Positions 36,289-43,756 of a stretch of DNA of 49,491 bases are shown here, one piece after another. A program made the translations under genes and the position numbers. Origin of the DNA: a virus; IMG/VR virus record IMGVR_UViG_3300010375_000023, positions 1 through 49,491 of that record. The stretch is one strand, 5' to 3'. Position 1 is the first letter of the stretch. Each line of letters begins with the position of its first letter. The notes beneath the pieces were generated by a model. It was not told the DNA's origin. It saw only the letters and a program-made list of their open reading frames with translations, and did no database searches.

Positions 36289-37334
36289 AGCCTGGAGCAG
36301 TTGTTCAAGCAGCTGGAGGGCAGAGAGTACAAGGAGACCAGCCAGCAGCAAGGACTTCTACCCCTTCTTCTGACCCTCGGCCTGCAACCAATCCAGCAGG
36401 GCCTACAAGCCCTTCGAAGGCTGCTGCCTCTTTTGTCATCCCTTCGAAGAGGCCTCCACTGCCTTACTTCAAGGGGCTGTTCTACGGAGACTACGGCTCA
36501 GGTAAGACTTACTTGTGCGGGACAGCGGTTGAAGTGCCTGCTATGCGAGACGTCTTGATGATCAGCGCCGAAGCCGGAGAGCTCACACTATATGATCCGG
36601 ATGGGAAGTACCCTTTCCACCTGATTGATACGGTGCGTGCCACCGACTACAAGACCATTGCACGCATCTACGACTTCCTGAAGTTCCACTGCCAGCTACG
36701 TGATCTCGCAAATTCCAATACGGATGCAAGAGATCGCTTGATCAAACTGCAGAAGGTCGTCATGCCTGATATGGTTGACGGTGAGCGCATCAGGGAGTAC
36801 CGCACTGTTATCATCGATTCCCTAACGGAGGCAGAAGCCTACTGTATGGCTCAGCTCCTAGGTGTCAATGATGCCACCAAGATGGATGAGGAGGTACAAG
36901 CAGCTGAGTGGGCGGAGTATAGGAAGCAGCACACAATGATCCATCGGATGGTTCGAAACTTCCGTGATCTCCCTACGCACACTTTGTTCACTGCTGCTCG
37001 TGCTTACATCCAGGACGAGTCCAAGCGACAGATTTACTCCCCTATGATGACTGGGAAGCTCTCCTCTCAGGTCCAAGGCTTCATGGATCTAGTGGGCTAT
37101 TTAGTCGTCGGACAGCCGGGAGAAGACAATCAACCTCTACCCCGGAGGTTGTACGTACAGCCTGCTCCACGCTTCGCAGCAAAGAGCAGACTGTCGAAAT
37201 ACAAGGGGGCACACTTCGATAATCCCACAATGCACTCCATCTTGAGCAACGTAGGACTCCTACCGAAGGGTGACGTGTCTGCAACTACATCTACATCTGC
37301 AACTGCAACTGTAAACCCAAGCCGGGCCGCATAG
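36213..37334 (+). CDS. Sak4-type recombinase ATPase
   Basis: The 373-residue protein has a Pro/Ser/Thr-rich N-terminus (about 1-75). An ATPase follows: Walker A LFYGDYGSGKTYLCG (about 89-103), MISAEAGE, and Walker B TVIIDSLTE (about 196-204). It fits phage Sak4/AAA_24 RecA-like annealers, which pair with DUF669-type single-strand-binding proteins. The N-terminus overlaps the nuclease gene. GAGGACAG is the ribosome site. The tail is Thr/Ser/Ala rich. Confidence 0.82.
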   Translation: MADAPTGVPPLQGDSTTKTENSSALKPGAVVQAAGGQRVQGDQPAARTSTPSSDPRPATNPAGPTSPSKAAASFVIPSKRPPLPYFKGLFYGDYGSGKTYLCGTAVEVPAMRDVLMISAEAGELTLYDPDGKYPFHLIDTVRATDYKTIARIYDFLKFHCQLRDLANSNTDARDRLIKLQKVVMPDMVDGERIREYRTVIIDSLTEAEAYCMAQLLGVNDATKMDEEVQAAEWAEYRKQHTMIHRMVRNFRDLPTHTLFTAARAYIQDESKRQIYSPMMTGKLSSQVQGFMDLVGYLVVGQPGEDNQPLPRRLYVQPAPRFAAKSRLSKYKGAHFDNPTMHSILSNVGLLPKGDVSATTSTSATATVNPSRAA

Positions 37335-37359
37335 GCGCCGGGATGAAAGGTTACTACTG

Positions 37360-37851
37360 ATGACGAGTGATACGTTTGAAGAAGCCTCTGGGATGTCATC
37401 TGAGGCATCCGATGGGTTGACTGTCGACCTCTCCTCCACAGATGAGAAGGGCAACTTCGAGGCGTTGCCTCGAGGGATCTACGATGTGACAGTTGCACAG
37501 CTGGACTTCGGTCAGTCCCAGCGAAGCGGCAATAACATGTGGACCTGGATCTTCGAGATCGAGGACGGAGAGTTCGCTGGACGGAAGCTCTTCTACCACA
37601 CGGTCTTCAATGAGGGAGGGATGCCGAGAGTGAAGAGGACTCTCGCTCGTCTGAAGACGGACGACGGATACGAAGCACAGCTCCTTTCGAACCGTTTCTC
37701 TCCCAGTGCAGTTGCTGAGGAGGGACGTCTCTTGGGAGCGCGTTGCCGAGTTCGGGTCGACATCCGTATGTATGAGGGTCGTAAGACCAACAATATCAAG
37801 GATGTCCTCCCGGCAGCGGGTGGAGAAGGCGGTGGATTCTCTGGGGTCTGA
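37360..37851 (+). CDS. DUF669-like single-strand-DNA-binding protein
   Basis: The 163-residue protein has an N-terminal low-complexity start. An OB-like core follows: GIYDVTVAQLDFGQSQRSGN, MWTWIFEIEDGEFAGRKLFY, and RCRVRVDIRMYEGRKTNNIK. It matches DUF669, which accompanies Sak4-type recombinases. The acidic Gly-rich C-terminus (GGEGGGFSGV) resembles SSB tails that recruit partners. AAAGG precedes the ATG. Confidence 0.85.
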   Translation: MTSDTFEEASGMSSEASDGLTVDLSSTDEKGNFEALPRGIYDVTVAQLDFGQSQRSGNNMWTWIFEIEDGEFAGRKLFYHTVFNEGGMPRVKRTLARLKTDDGYEAQLLSNRFSPSAVAEEGRLLGARCRVRVDIRMYEGRKTNNIKDVLPAAGGEGGGFSGV

Positions 37852-38092
37852 CAATCTCCAAACTACCTCAGGCCCAAGCTTAGTCGCGGAGCGAGCAGCC
37901 ATACTTAGGCTGCTCGCCACGCGCGGGTGGATCTCTTTGAAGCAGTTCAGTACCCTGATAGGAGTATCTTACCCTACGGCCTTACGGATGAACGGCTCTA
38001 AGCAAGTCCACACTGTACGAGTAGGTTGGACTCACAGAGTGTCCATCGAGGAATACAATAGGTTCATGCGCGAAGGGAACAGAAAACTGTGA
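37832..38092 (+). CDS. Small HTH protein (excisionase-like)
   Basis: GTG at 37832 with GGAG upstream gives 86 residues; a longer frame in the DUF669 gene has no support. The core (about 35-80) is a MerR/excisionase-type helix-turn-helix: WISLKQFSTLIGVSYPTALR, then a wing and RVSIEEYNRFM. With no integrase in view, it is more likely a regulator than an excisionase. Its stop overlaps the queC start (GTGA). Confidence 0.75.
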   Translation: MDSLGSDNLQTTSGPSLVAERAAILRLLATRGWISLKQFSTLIGVSYPTALRMNGSKQVHTVRVGWTHRVSIEEYNRFMREGNRKL

Positions 38093-38814
38093 CAGACACA
38101 CTGCTTGAAACATCGACTGTTCGTAGGCATTTCGTACTGCACTCCGGAGGGCTTGATAGCTCTACAGCTCTGTTGATGTGCTGCGATCAGAACCCTGACG
38201 ATCAAGTGATTGCAGTGTCAGTCCATTATGGACAGCGACACAAGAGGGAGATCGAGCTCTCGAAGGCTCTGTGCTCCTCCCGCAGTATTCGCCACCTGAC
38301 AGTCGATATGGCCCAACCTCCAAAGTCTATGCTAACGGATCCCTCGAAGAGGGTTCCGGAGATAAGCTATAGTGACATCACAGGGATGTCTCCTACTTAC
38401 GTCCCATTCCGTAATGGCCAGCTACTCTCTCGCATTGCAGGCATTGCTCAAGGCTGGGTAATGGAGGGAGACATCCAAGATCCTGCTACTCGCGAGGCTA
38501 CTATCTGGTTCGGAGCCCACGCGGAGGATGCCCACAATTGGGCATACCCTGATTGTACTCCGGAGTTTGTCGGAGCGATGGCCAACGCCATCTACATCGG
38601 TACGTACCATCGAGTCCGACTGATCACTCCTTTCTTATTCTGGAAGAAGTCTAGCATTGTCCTTGAAGGTGAAGTCCTTGGACTCCCATTCGAACTCACC
38701 TGGAGCTGCTACAAAGGGGAGGAAAAGCAATGCGGTGTCTGCATGACTTGCCAGGCTCGCAAGGGAGCTTTCAGGGATGCTGCCATCCTAGATCCCACTG
38801 AATACGCTCGCTGA
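38089..38814 (+). CDS. queC: 7-cyano-7-deazaguanine (preQ0) synthase QueC
   Basis: This ATP-dependent enzyme turns CDG into preQ0. The 241 residues have the PP-loop HSGGLDSST (about 18-26), SVHYGQRH (about 43-50) and four C-terminal cysteines (about 207, 215, 218, 221) that hold zinc. The start GTG overlaps the previous stop. QueD, QueE and FolE follow, so the set from GTP to preQ0 is complete. No amidotransferase domain or QueF is present. Confidence 0.93.
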   Translation: MTDTLLETSTVRRHFVLHSGGLDSSTALLMCCDQNPDDQVIAVSVHYGQRHKREIELSKALCSSRSIRHLTVDMAQPPKSMLTDPSKRVPEISYSDITGMSPTYVPFRNGQLLSRIAGIAQGWVMEGDIQDPATREATIWFGAHAEDAHNWAYPDCTPEFVGAMANAIYIGTYHRVRLITPFLFWKKSSIVLEGEVLGLPFELTWSCYKGEEKQCGVCMTCQARKGAFRDAAILDPTEYAR

Positions 38815-38829
38815 AAGGGAAAACTCTCT

Positions 38830-39396
38830 ATGCCTTATAGCATCACCAGAGAGATCGGCATCGACATGGCACATAGAGTGCCTACGCATGGGAGTAAATG
38901 CTGGAACCTTCATGGACATCGTTACAAGATCCTCGCAACTGCTCAGTCGAGTACACTGCACGAGGGCGGAGTCCAACAGGATATGGTGTTGGACTTCTCC
39001 TTCCTTCACTCCGTGATGATGGCTCAGATCCATGACTTCTGTGATCATGGCCTTACGATATGGAAGGATGATCCTTGGCTCCCAAGCTTCTTCCTTCATC
39101 CTCCCAACAATGAATACTTCGGAAACACTTACAAGGAGCTCCTTGAGGCAGACGGATACTACTACGTCCCATCAGACCGAAACCACCAGCAGACTCAGCT
39201 CCTGATCGTAAACTTCATCCCTACGGCTGAGAAGCTTGCAGAGTTCTGGTTCAAGAGGATGACTCCGGGAGTCAATCTACTGTCCAACAAGAAGGCTCAC
39301 CTCTCCAGGATTGAGGTGTTTGAGACACCTAACTGCTCTGCTGTCTATCCTGCCGTACTATCCAGCTTACCTCTCTCCACTCACGAGGGTGCCTAG
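38830..39396 (+). CDS. queD: 6-carboxytetrahydropterin synthase QueD
   Basis: The enzyme makes 6-carboxy-5,6,7,8-tetrahydropterin from dihydroneopterin triphosphate. The 188 residues contain zinc histidines His15, His28 and His30 (HRVPTHGSKCWNLHGHRYK) with catalytic Cys24, an acid-base pair FCDHGL, and a final EVFETPNCSAVY motif. An insert of about 35 residues (FLHPPNNEYFGNTYKELLEA) makes it longer than the bacterial norm (about 120). GAAAGGG is upstream. Confidence 0.9.
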   Translation: MPYSITREIGIDMAHRVPTHGSKCWNLHGHRYKILATAQSSTLHEGGVQQDMVLDFSFLHSVMMAQIHDFCDHGLTIWKDDPWLPSFFLHPPNNEYFGNTYKELLEADGYYYVPSDRNHQQTQLLIVNFIPTAEKLAEFWFKRMTPGVNLLSNKKAHLSRIEVFETPNCSAVYPAVLSSLPLSTHEGA

Positions 39397-39398
39397 CA

Positions 39399-40151
39399 AT
39401 GGTTGAGAAGCTTCCCGTCATAGAGCTGTTTGGTCCTACATTGCAAGGAGAGGGAGCTCTGTGCGGGAAGACCTCCTACTTCATCCGGTTCGGAGGATGC
39501 ACCTACAGATGTAAGTGGTGTGACTCTATGCATGCTGTTGATCCTGAACAGATCAGCAAGAATGCCACCCGTATGGATGAGGCAGACATCGCCAAGAAGA
39601 TCACAGGTCTAGGAGGTCCCAACAGAGCCGTATGGGTTACCTTAAGTGGTGGAGATCCCTGCATCTATGACCTAAGAGGCCTAGTGCTAAAGCTTGCTGC
39701 ATCAGGTATGCGAGTAGCCGTGGAGACTCAGGGAGCCTTCTATAAGCCTTGGCTACAGTACTGCCAGGCAGTAACCTGTTCTCCTAAGGCTCCTTCTTCT
39801 GGAATGTCAGAAAAGACAGACCTCAAAGTCCTCAAGGAGTATGTAGGCCAGCTTGGAGGTATTTATATACCCACAGGAGGAAAGGTCCTAAACTTCAAGG
39901 TTGTCGTCTTCGACGAAGAAGACCTCCTCTTTGCAGCTGAGATCCACAAGAAGTTCAAGAGCATCCCGTTCTACCTGTCTGTGGGGACTACAGCTCTCAA
40001 CAGACCCGAGAGCCCTGAGGAAGTCACCACTGGCATCATGGAGAGGTTCAGATGGCTGAGTGCAGAAGCTCTCGCCTCTCCGGTATTCGCTGATGCTACA
40101 GTCCTTCCACAGATGCACGCAATGTTGTGGGGTCACCAACGAGGCGTCTAG
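39399..40151 (+). CDS. queE: 7-carboxy-7-deazaguanine synthase QueE
   Basis: This radical SAM enzyme forms CDG from QueD's product. The 250 residues start with SAM-binding CTYRCKWC (Cys34, 38, 41; CxxxCxxC). The substrate signature FGPTLQGEGALCGK (about 11-24) precedes it, and LSGGDPC follows at about 83-89. The C-terminus carries LPQMHAMLWGHQRG. Length is typical. GAGGGTGCC is the ribosome site. It is coupled to queD by a 2-bp gap. Confidence 0.92.
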   Translation: MVEKLPVIELFGPTLQGEGALCGKTSYFIRFGGCTYRCKWCDSMHAVDPEQISKNATRMDEADIAKKITGLGGPNRAVWVTLSGGDPCIYDLRGLVLKLAASGMRVAVETQGAFYKPWLQYCQAVTCSPKAPSSGMSEKTDLKVLKEYVGQLGGIYIPTGGKVLNFKVVVFDEEDLLFAAEIHKKFKSIPFYLSVGTTALNRPESPEEVTTGIMERFRWLSAEALASPVFADATVLPQMHAMLWGHQRGV

Positions 40152-40164
40152 GACACAAATTCCT

Positions 40165-40860
40165 ATGGTAACTGTTAGCTGGAGCAACCCAATGGACCAC
40201 TTCGAACATCCCTCACTCCCTCCCCTGGAGAAGGCTAAGCCTAGAGAAGTGCTGATGGATGTTCTTGCACACGCCAAGCTGAAGCCACATACAGCAGAGG
40301 CGTACGCAGCTGACCACCTCAGTAACGCTATCCATCTGATCTTCCCGGATGCTACAGAGCAACTTCAGAGACTCACTCCGGGTCGATTTATTCGCTACCT
40401 CGCAGAATTCAATAAGCCCTATCGTCCTCAGGACATCCTCGGAGACCTGTTCGACGGTCCGAATGCCGAAGGGATTCATGGTCTCATCATTCAGAACGGT
40501 ATCCCTTTCCGGATGGTATGTGAGCACCATCTGCTGCCTGCGATTGGAAGGTGCCACTTAGGATATGTTCCTAATGGGCATGTAGTAGGCCTCTCCAAGC
40601 TCGCACGCCTTGTGGATGCAGTTGGGACTTCTCGCCCGGGAATGCAGGAGCTTTTCTGCGAAGAAATCGCCAATACACTTGAGACGTACATCAAGCCGAA
40701 GGGAGTGATGTGTGTCATCAGTTCCATCCACAGCTGTATGGCTTGTAGAGGTGTGAACGTACCAGACGTGTCAACGACTACGAGTTGCATCCGTGGAATC
40801 TTCAGGGATGTAGCCTCTGCCCGTGAGGAGTTCCTAGCCCTCATTACTGCCTTCAGATAG
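40165..40860 (+). CDS. folE: GTP cyclohydrolase I
   Basis: This enzyme makes dihydroneopterin triphosphate, the first intermediate. From the ATG at 40165 there are 231 residues, with zinc Cys and His in MVCEHHLLP (about 117-124) and SIHSCMACRGV (about 187-197). An ATG nine codons on (40192) has a better ribosome site (GGAG, seven bases) and is an equally possible start. The protein is of type IA length. Confidence 0.9.
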   Translation: MVTVSWSNPMDHFEHPSLPPLEKAKPREVLMDVLAHAKLKPHTAEAYAADHLSNAIHLIFPDATEQLQRLTPGRFIRYLAEFNKPYRPQDILGDLFDGPNAEGIHGLIIQNGIPFRMVCEHHLLPAIGRCHLGYVPNGHVVGLSKLARLVDAVGTSRPGMQELFCEEIANTLETYIKPKGVMCVISSIHSCMACRGVNVPDVSTTTSCIRGIFRDVASAREEFLALITAFR

Positions 40861-40873
40861 GTCATCCCATGTT

Positions 40874-41152
40874 ATGGTAACCATGATGATAGTAGGGCCT
40901 CACGAGATCCTACGGTTCGACTACACCAATTACCGTATGGAGCACTCGTGTCGAACCGTCATGGCTATCAGCGTGTGGCAAGGTAGTACTGAATGGCATC
41001 CGGAAGAGCAGTGGTTCCTCAGAGCGAAGGACATCACAGGCAACGCCTCAGACGGGAAGATACGTGACTTCGCGATGAGGGATATCAAGAACGTGAAAGG
41101 AATGTCTGACAGATGGGACAATTTGCACCAGTTTGCCCACCTCAGATCCTGA
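40874..41152 (+). CDS. WYL-like small protein
   Basis: The 92-residue protein has the pattern DYTNYRMEHSCRTVMAISVW then GSTEWHPEEQWFLRAKDIT, seen in small WYL-like domains of phages, which may sense nucleotides or nucleic acids. It overlaps the start of the next gene by 40 bp, so the two are likely coupled. Its role beside a deazaguanine cluster is unknown. The start may be the ATG at 40874 or the tandem ATGs at 40883. Confidence 0.7.
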   Translation: MVTMMIVGPHEILRFDYTNYRMEHSCRTVMAISVWQGSTEWHPEEQWFLRAKDITGNASDGKIRDFAMRDIKNVKGMSDRWDNLHQFAHLRS

Positions 41153-41892
41153 AAGCCTTAAGGGCTTATGGAGATCAGATAGTAGGAAAGTATCACCTCC
41201 TACTGGCACACGATGTAGCGGCTAAGCCACATGAGTACAAGGATCTTCTACCTGAGAAGTCCCTCATCATCATGGACAACAGCATTATCGAGATGGGATA
41301 CCCTGTACCTCTGGACGTCATGCAGGAGGCCTTAAGAATCGTTCCCTCTCAGATAGTAGTCCTTCCGGATGTCATCAAGAACCGTTCTCTTACACTTGAT
41401 CTGAGCTTCCAGGCAGCTGAGGACTACTCCCACATCATGGACTTCAACCTCAGCTCCTTCATGTGTGTCCCACAAGGAGAATCCCTCGAAGAGCTGATGG
41501 ACTGTGCTATCCAAATGAGGCACCTCGAGAACGTAGGTGCTTGGGGCATTGGCAGATTCGTCACAGAGATGCTAGGCAGCCGTAAGGATCTTGTCGAGTG
41601 GATCTGGAATACGCCAGAACTCCACCTTCCCTACCGGCGTCATGGGCCTTTCATTCACCTCCTAGGCTTCTCGGAGAACATGGAGGACGACATGCTGTGT
41701 GCCAGACTTCCTGGAGTAATGGGGATTGACTCGGCTGTCCCGGTGCGTATGGGACAGAACAGACAAGTCATGCAGAGGACTCAGAGAGCACACTCTCCCA
41801 GAGGTGACTGGTGGGATACTGCGGTCCCTTTCATCTATCCAGAAACACTTGCGAACCTTTCGCTTGTCCGTAACTGGATCAACTTCAAATAG
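41113..41892 (+). CDS. dpdA: DpdA-like tRNA-guanine transglycosylase paralogue, DNA base exchange
   Basis: TGT-family enzymes exchange guanine for a deazaguanine; DpdA versions do this in DNA. The 259-residue protein has LIIMDNSIIEMGYPV (about 50-65), VVLPDVIKN (about 84-92), FMCVPQGES, WGIGRFVTEM, HLLGFSENMEDDM and GIDSAVPVRMGQN (about 210-222). The two Asp residues in MDNSIIE and GIDSAVP would be the nucleophile and acid-base residues. The alignment is by memory. AAAGGAATG lies upstream. Together with QueC-QueD-QueE-FolE it indicates preQ0 in DNA. Confidence 0.78.
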   Translation: MGQFAPVCPPQILKALRAYGDQIVGKYHLLLAHDVAAKPHEYKDLLPEKSLIIMDNSIIEMGYPVPLDVMQEALRIVPSQIVVLPDVIKNRSLTLDLSFQAAEDYSHIMDFNLSSFMCVPQGESLEELMDCAIQMRHLENVGAWGIGRFVTEMLGSRKDLVEWIWNTPELHLPYRRHGPFIHLLGFSENMEDDMLCARLPGVMGIDSAVPVRMGQNRQVMQRTQRAHSPRGDWWDTAVPFIYPETLANLSLVRNWINFK

Positions 41893-41902
41893 GCAACACC
41901 TT

Positions 41903-42322
41903 ATGCTGCACACACAGGAAGTAGACGTCCTAGCTCGTACCTTATGGGGCGAAGCTAGAGGAGAAGGCACTCGAGGGATGGCTGCTGTTGCGTGTGTCAT
42001 CGTGAACAGGGCATCTCATCCTAGTTGGTGGGGTAACTCTATTGAGGCCTGCTGTAAGGCTCCTAACCAATTCTCCTGTTGGCTCCCGAACGATGCCAAT
42101 CTGAAGAAGCTGATGGACGTCACTGACGAAGACGACGCCTTCTACACAGCACTCATAGTGGCCTCTCTCGCCGTGCTCAAGCAGATACCTGATCTCACCA
42201 ATGGAGCTGACAGCTACTATGCTCCTAGTTACTTCCACTATCCGCCTTACTGGACTAAAGGAGAAACGCCCACAGCAATCATCGGTCACCACAAGTTCTA
42301 CAAACTTCGCAAAGGAGCGTAA
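41903..42322 (+). CDS. Endolysin, SleB-like cell-wall hydrolase
   Basis: The ATG at 41903 gives 139 residues; earlier frames overlap dpdA. The catalytic Glu is in LARTLWGEARGEGTRGMAAV (about 10-29), followed by VIVNRASHPSWWG, KAPNQFSCW and a C-terminal half with NGADSYYAPSYFHYPPYW. This is the Hydrolase_2/SleB pattern of muramidase-like lytic enzymes, common among phages of alphaproteobacteria. No signal peptide is visible, so it needs a holin. The holin candidate is at 42847. Confidence 0.87.
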   Translation: MLHTQEVDVLARTLWGEARGEGTRGMAAVACVIVNRASHPSWWGNSIEACCKAPNQFSCWLPNDANLKKLMDVTDEDDAFYTALIVASLAVLKQIPDLTNGADSYYAPSYFHYPPYWTKGETPTAIIGHHKFYKLRKGA

Positions 42323-42326
42323 CAAC

Positions 42327-42575
42327 ATGCCCAACATGTCTGACAAGTCAGAGAAGATCGACAGCACGTCCGATCGGCGGACAGAGAACAACGTGATGCG
42401 TCATGAATATCGGATCCTCCAAGACTGGGAGAAGAAGAACATGCAACTCATCAAGGATCTTGGGAAGGAGTTCTTCGATGAAGTCAATAGTCTAGGAGAG
42501 TCCAGAGAGCTCTTACTTGCCAAGACCAAGATTGAGGAAGCGGTGATGTGGGCGGTGAAGCATATCACCAAGTGA
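42327..42575 (+). CDS. acb2: Acb2/Tad1-family anti-defence sponge protein
   Basis: AAAGGAG lies before the ATG at 42327. The 82-residue protein matches the hairpin-domain family of Acb2 and Tad1, with IDSTSDRRTENNVMRHEYRI near the start and AKTKIEEAVMWAVKHITK at the end. Acb2 hexamers bind cyclic oligonucleotides made by CBASS (and Thoeris) and hide them from effectors. The sequence match is from memory and strong in the C-terminal helix. It lies between endolysin and a Tad2-like gene, so both are made at about the same time. Confidence 0.85.
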   Translation: MPNMSDKSEKIDSTSDRRTENNVMRHEYRILQDWEKKNMQLIKDLGKEFFDEVNSLGESRELLLAKTKIEEAVMWAVKHITK

Positions 42576-42611
42576 GCAGTCTCTAGGGCAACTCAGCAGG
42601 AGAACATCGCA

Positions 42612-42842
42612 ATGCAAATTCACGACATTGGCTGGGCCGTAAAGCAGATGTGGAACGGTGACCGCGTACGCCGTACCGGCTGGAACGGCAAAGGAATGTA
42701 CCTCGAACTGCAACAACCTGACGCCCAAAGCAAGATGACTCTCCCCTACGTCTACATGAAGACGGCGGATGAACACCTGGTTCCTTGGTTGTGCTCGCAA
42801 ATGGATCTCCTAGCTGTTGACTGGGAGGCCGTCGACGCGTAG
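42612..42842 (+). CDS. tad2: Tad2-family Thoeris anti-defence protein (DUF2829)
   Basis: CAGGAG lies upstream. The 76-residue protein has DIGWAVKQMWNGDRVRRTGW then NGKGMYLELQQ and VYMKTADEHLVPWLCSQMDL then LAVDWE. This is the DUF2829 signature (R-x-G-W-N-G-K-G-M ... M-K-T-A-D ... P-W-L-x-S-Q-x-D-x-L-A-x-D-W). Tad2 tetramers bind gcADPR signals of Thoeris and some bind CBASS dinucleotides. Its place beside the Acb2-like gene makes a two-protein signal sponge module. Confidence 0.88.
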   Translation: MQIHDIGWAVKQMWNGDRVRRTGWNGKGMYLELQQPDAQSKMTLPYVYMKTADEHLVPWLCSQMDLLAVDWEAVDA

Positions 42843-42846
42843 TCAG

Positions 42847-43143
42847 ATGAGTGAACACTCTCAAGAGCTGAAGACACCAGATTCAGCTTCAGCGGCAGAG
42901 AGCAAGCCAGAGTCATCCAAGGTACCTCCTTGGGTGACTCCTGCTATAGCTATAACCTGTATAGGATTGGAGGTGGTTGCATTACTCATCTCCTACTACA
43001 AGGATAACCTTACGTTGCTGAGTATGGTAGTAGGTGCTATTGTAGTCCAAGGTGGTACAGCTACCAACTATTACCTTGGGAGTTCAAGTGGTTCCCAGTC
43101 TAAGAGCGAGACTATCGCAAGCATCAAAACGCCCGTAAACTGA
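42847..43143 (+). CDS. Holin-like membrane protein
   Basis: The 98-residue protein has a polar N-terminus (about 1-28), two transmembrane helices (TPAIAITCIGLEVVALLISY and TLLSMVVGAIVVQGGTATNY) and a C-terminal GSSSGSQSKS tail, as in many phage holins of the G-S-S-S-G-S type. It lies three genes after the endolysin. The start has a weak ribosome site, so coupling to tad2 (stop 5 bp upstream) is likely. Confidence 0.78.
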   Translation: MSEHSQELKTPDSASAAESKPESSKVPPWVTPAIAITCIGLEVVALLISYYKDNLTLLSMVVGAIVVQGGTATNYYLGSSSGSQSKSETIASIKTPVN

Positions 43144-43155
43144 AAGGAGTTGTCC

Positions 43156-43602
43156 ATGTCTGGAGGCGGTAATACAAAACCCATCCTATGTCTAGACTTT
43201 GACGGAGTCATCCACTCCTACGAACGGGGATGGCAAGGAGGAGAGATATACGGTAGCACCCTTCCAGGTTTCTGGGAATGGTGTGAAAAAGCTGTAAAGC
43301 GCTTCCAGCTCTGGATCTACTCCTCCAGATCAAAGGATCCGAATGGCACACTGAGTATGGAGCTTTGGTTACGGCAGCAAGCCCCACAGAATTGGCAATG
43401 TACGGATCGTCCTACTACCGGGGGGCCAATACTGAGATTCCTAGACGCTCAGAGAGCAGAAGTCATCTGGTTTGTATTCGCCCATGAGAAGCCTAGCGCT
43501 TTCCTCACCATCGATGATAGGGCCATCCAATTCAAGGGCCATTGGGACTCCGAGGAGCTCGAGCCAGAGCTATTGAGGCAATTCACCCCATGGAACAAAT
43601 AG
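43156..43602 (+). CDS. HAD-superfamily phosphatase
   Basis: AAAGGAG is six bases before the ATG at 43156. The 148-residue protein has LCLDFDGVIHSY (Asp14 and Asp16, motif I), a SSRS motif II-like region (IYSSRSKDP) and LTIDDRAIQF (motif IV). It may hydrolyse a nucleotide phosphate. HAD phosphatases also occur as phage counter-defence or DNA-end enzymes. The substrate cannot be told. Confidence 0.82.
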   Translation: MSGGGNTKPILCLDFDGVIHSYERGWQGGEIYGSTLPGFWEWCEKAVKRFQLWIYSSRSKDPNGTLSMELWLRQQAPQNWQCTDRPTTGGPILRFLDAQRAEVIWFVFAHEKPSAFLTIDDRAIQFKGHWDSEELEPELLRQFTPWNK

Positions 43603-43612
43603 AAGAACACTC

Positions 43613-43690
43613 CAAAAGGACGCCCGGAAACTCGCCTTCGTAGCATCTCATTCGTTTAGCACCCCCATAAGCTAACACGTCATTATGATA
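43613..43690. repeat. Dispersed intergenic element, copy 4
   Basis: GACGCCCGGAAACTCGCCTT ... GTAGCATCTCATTCGTTTAGCACCCCCATAAG. It follows the HAD gene, and the rest of the gap (43691-43756) has only a ribosome site for the next gene. Confidence 0.7.
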
Positions 43691-43756
43691 GGAGAACGAA
43701 ATCGCGCCTATGGGGAGAAGAAACAGTAAAGGAACCAGCGTCACTAGGAGGAAGCT

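Noticed and set aside
37832-38092. Excisionase and lysogeny module
   Set aside because: The HTH protein resembles excisionases, but no integrase, repressor pair or attachment site is seen in the window.
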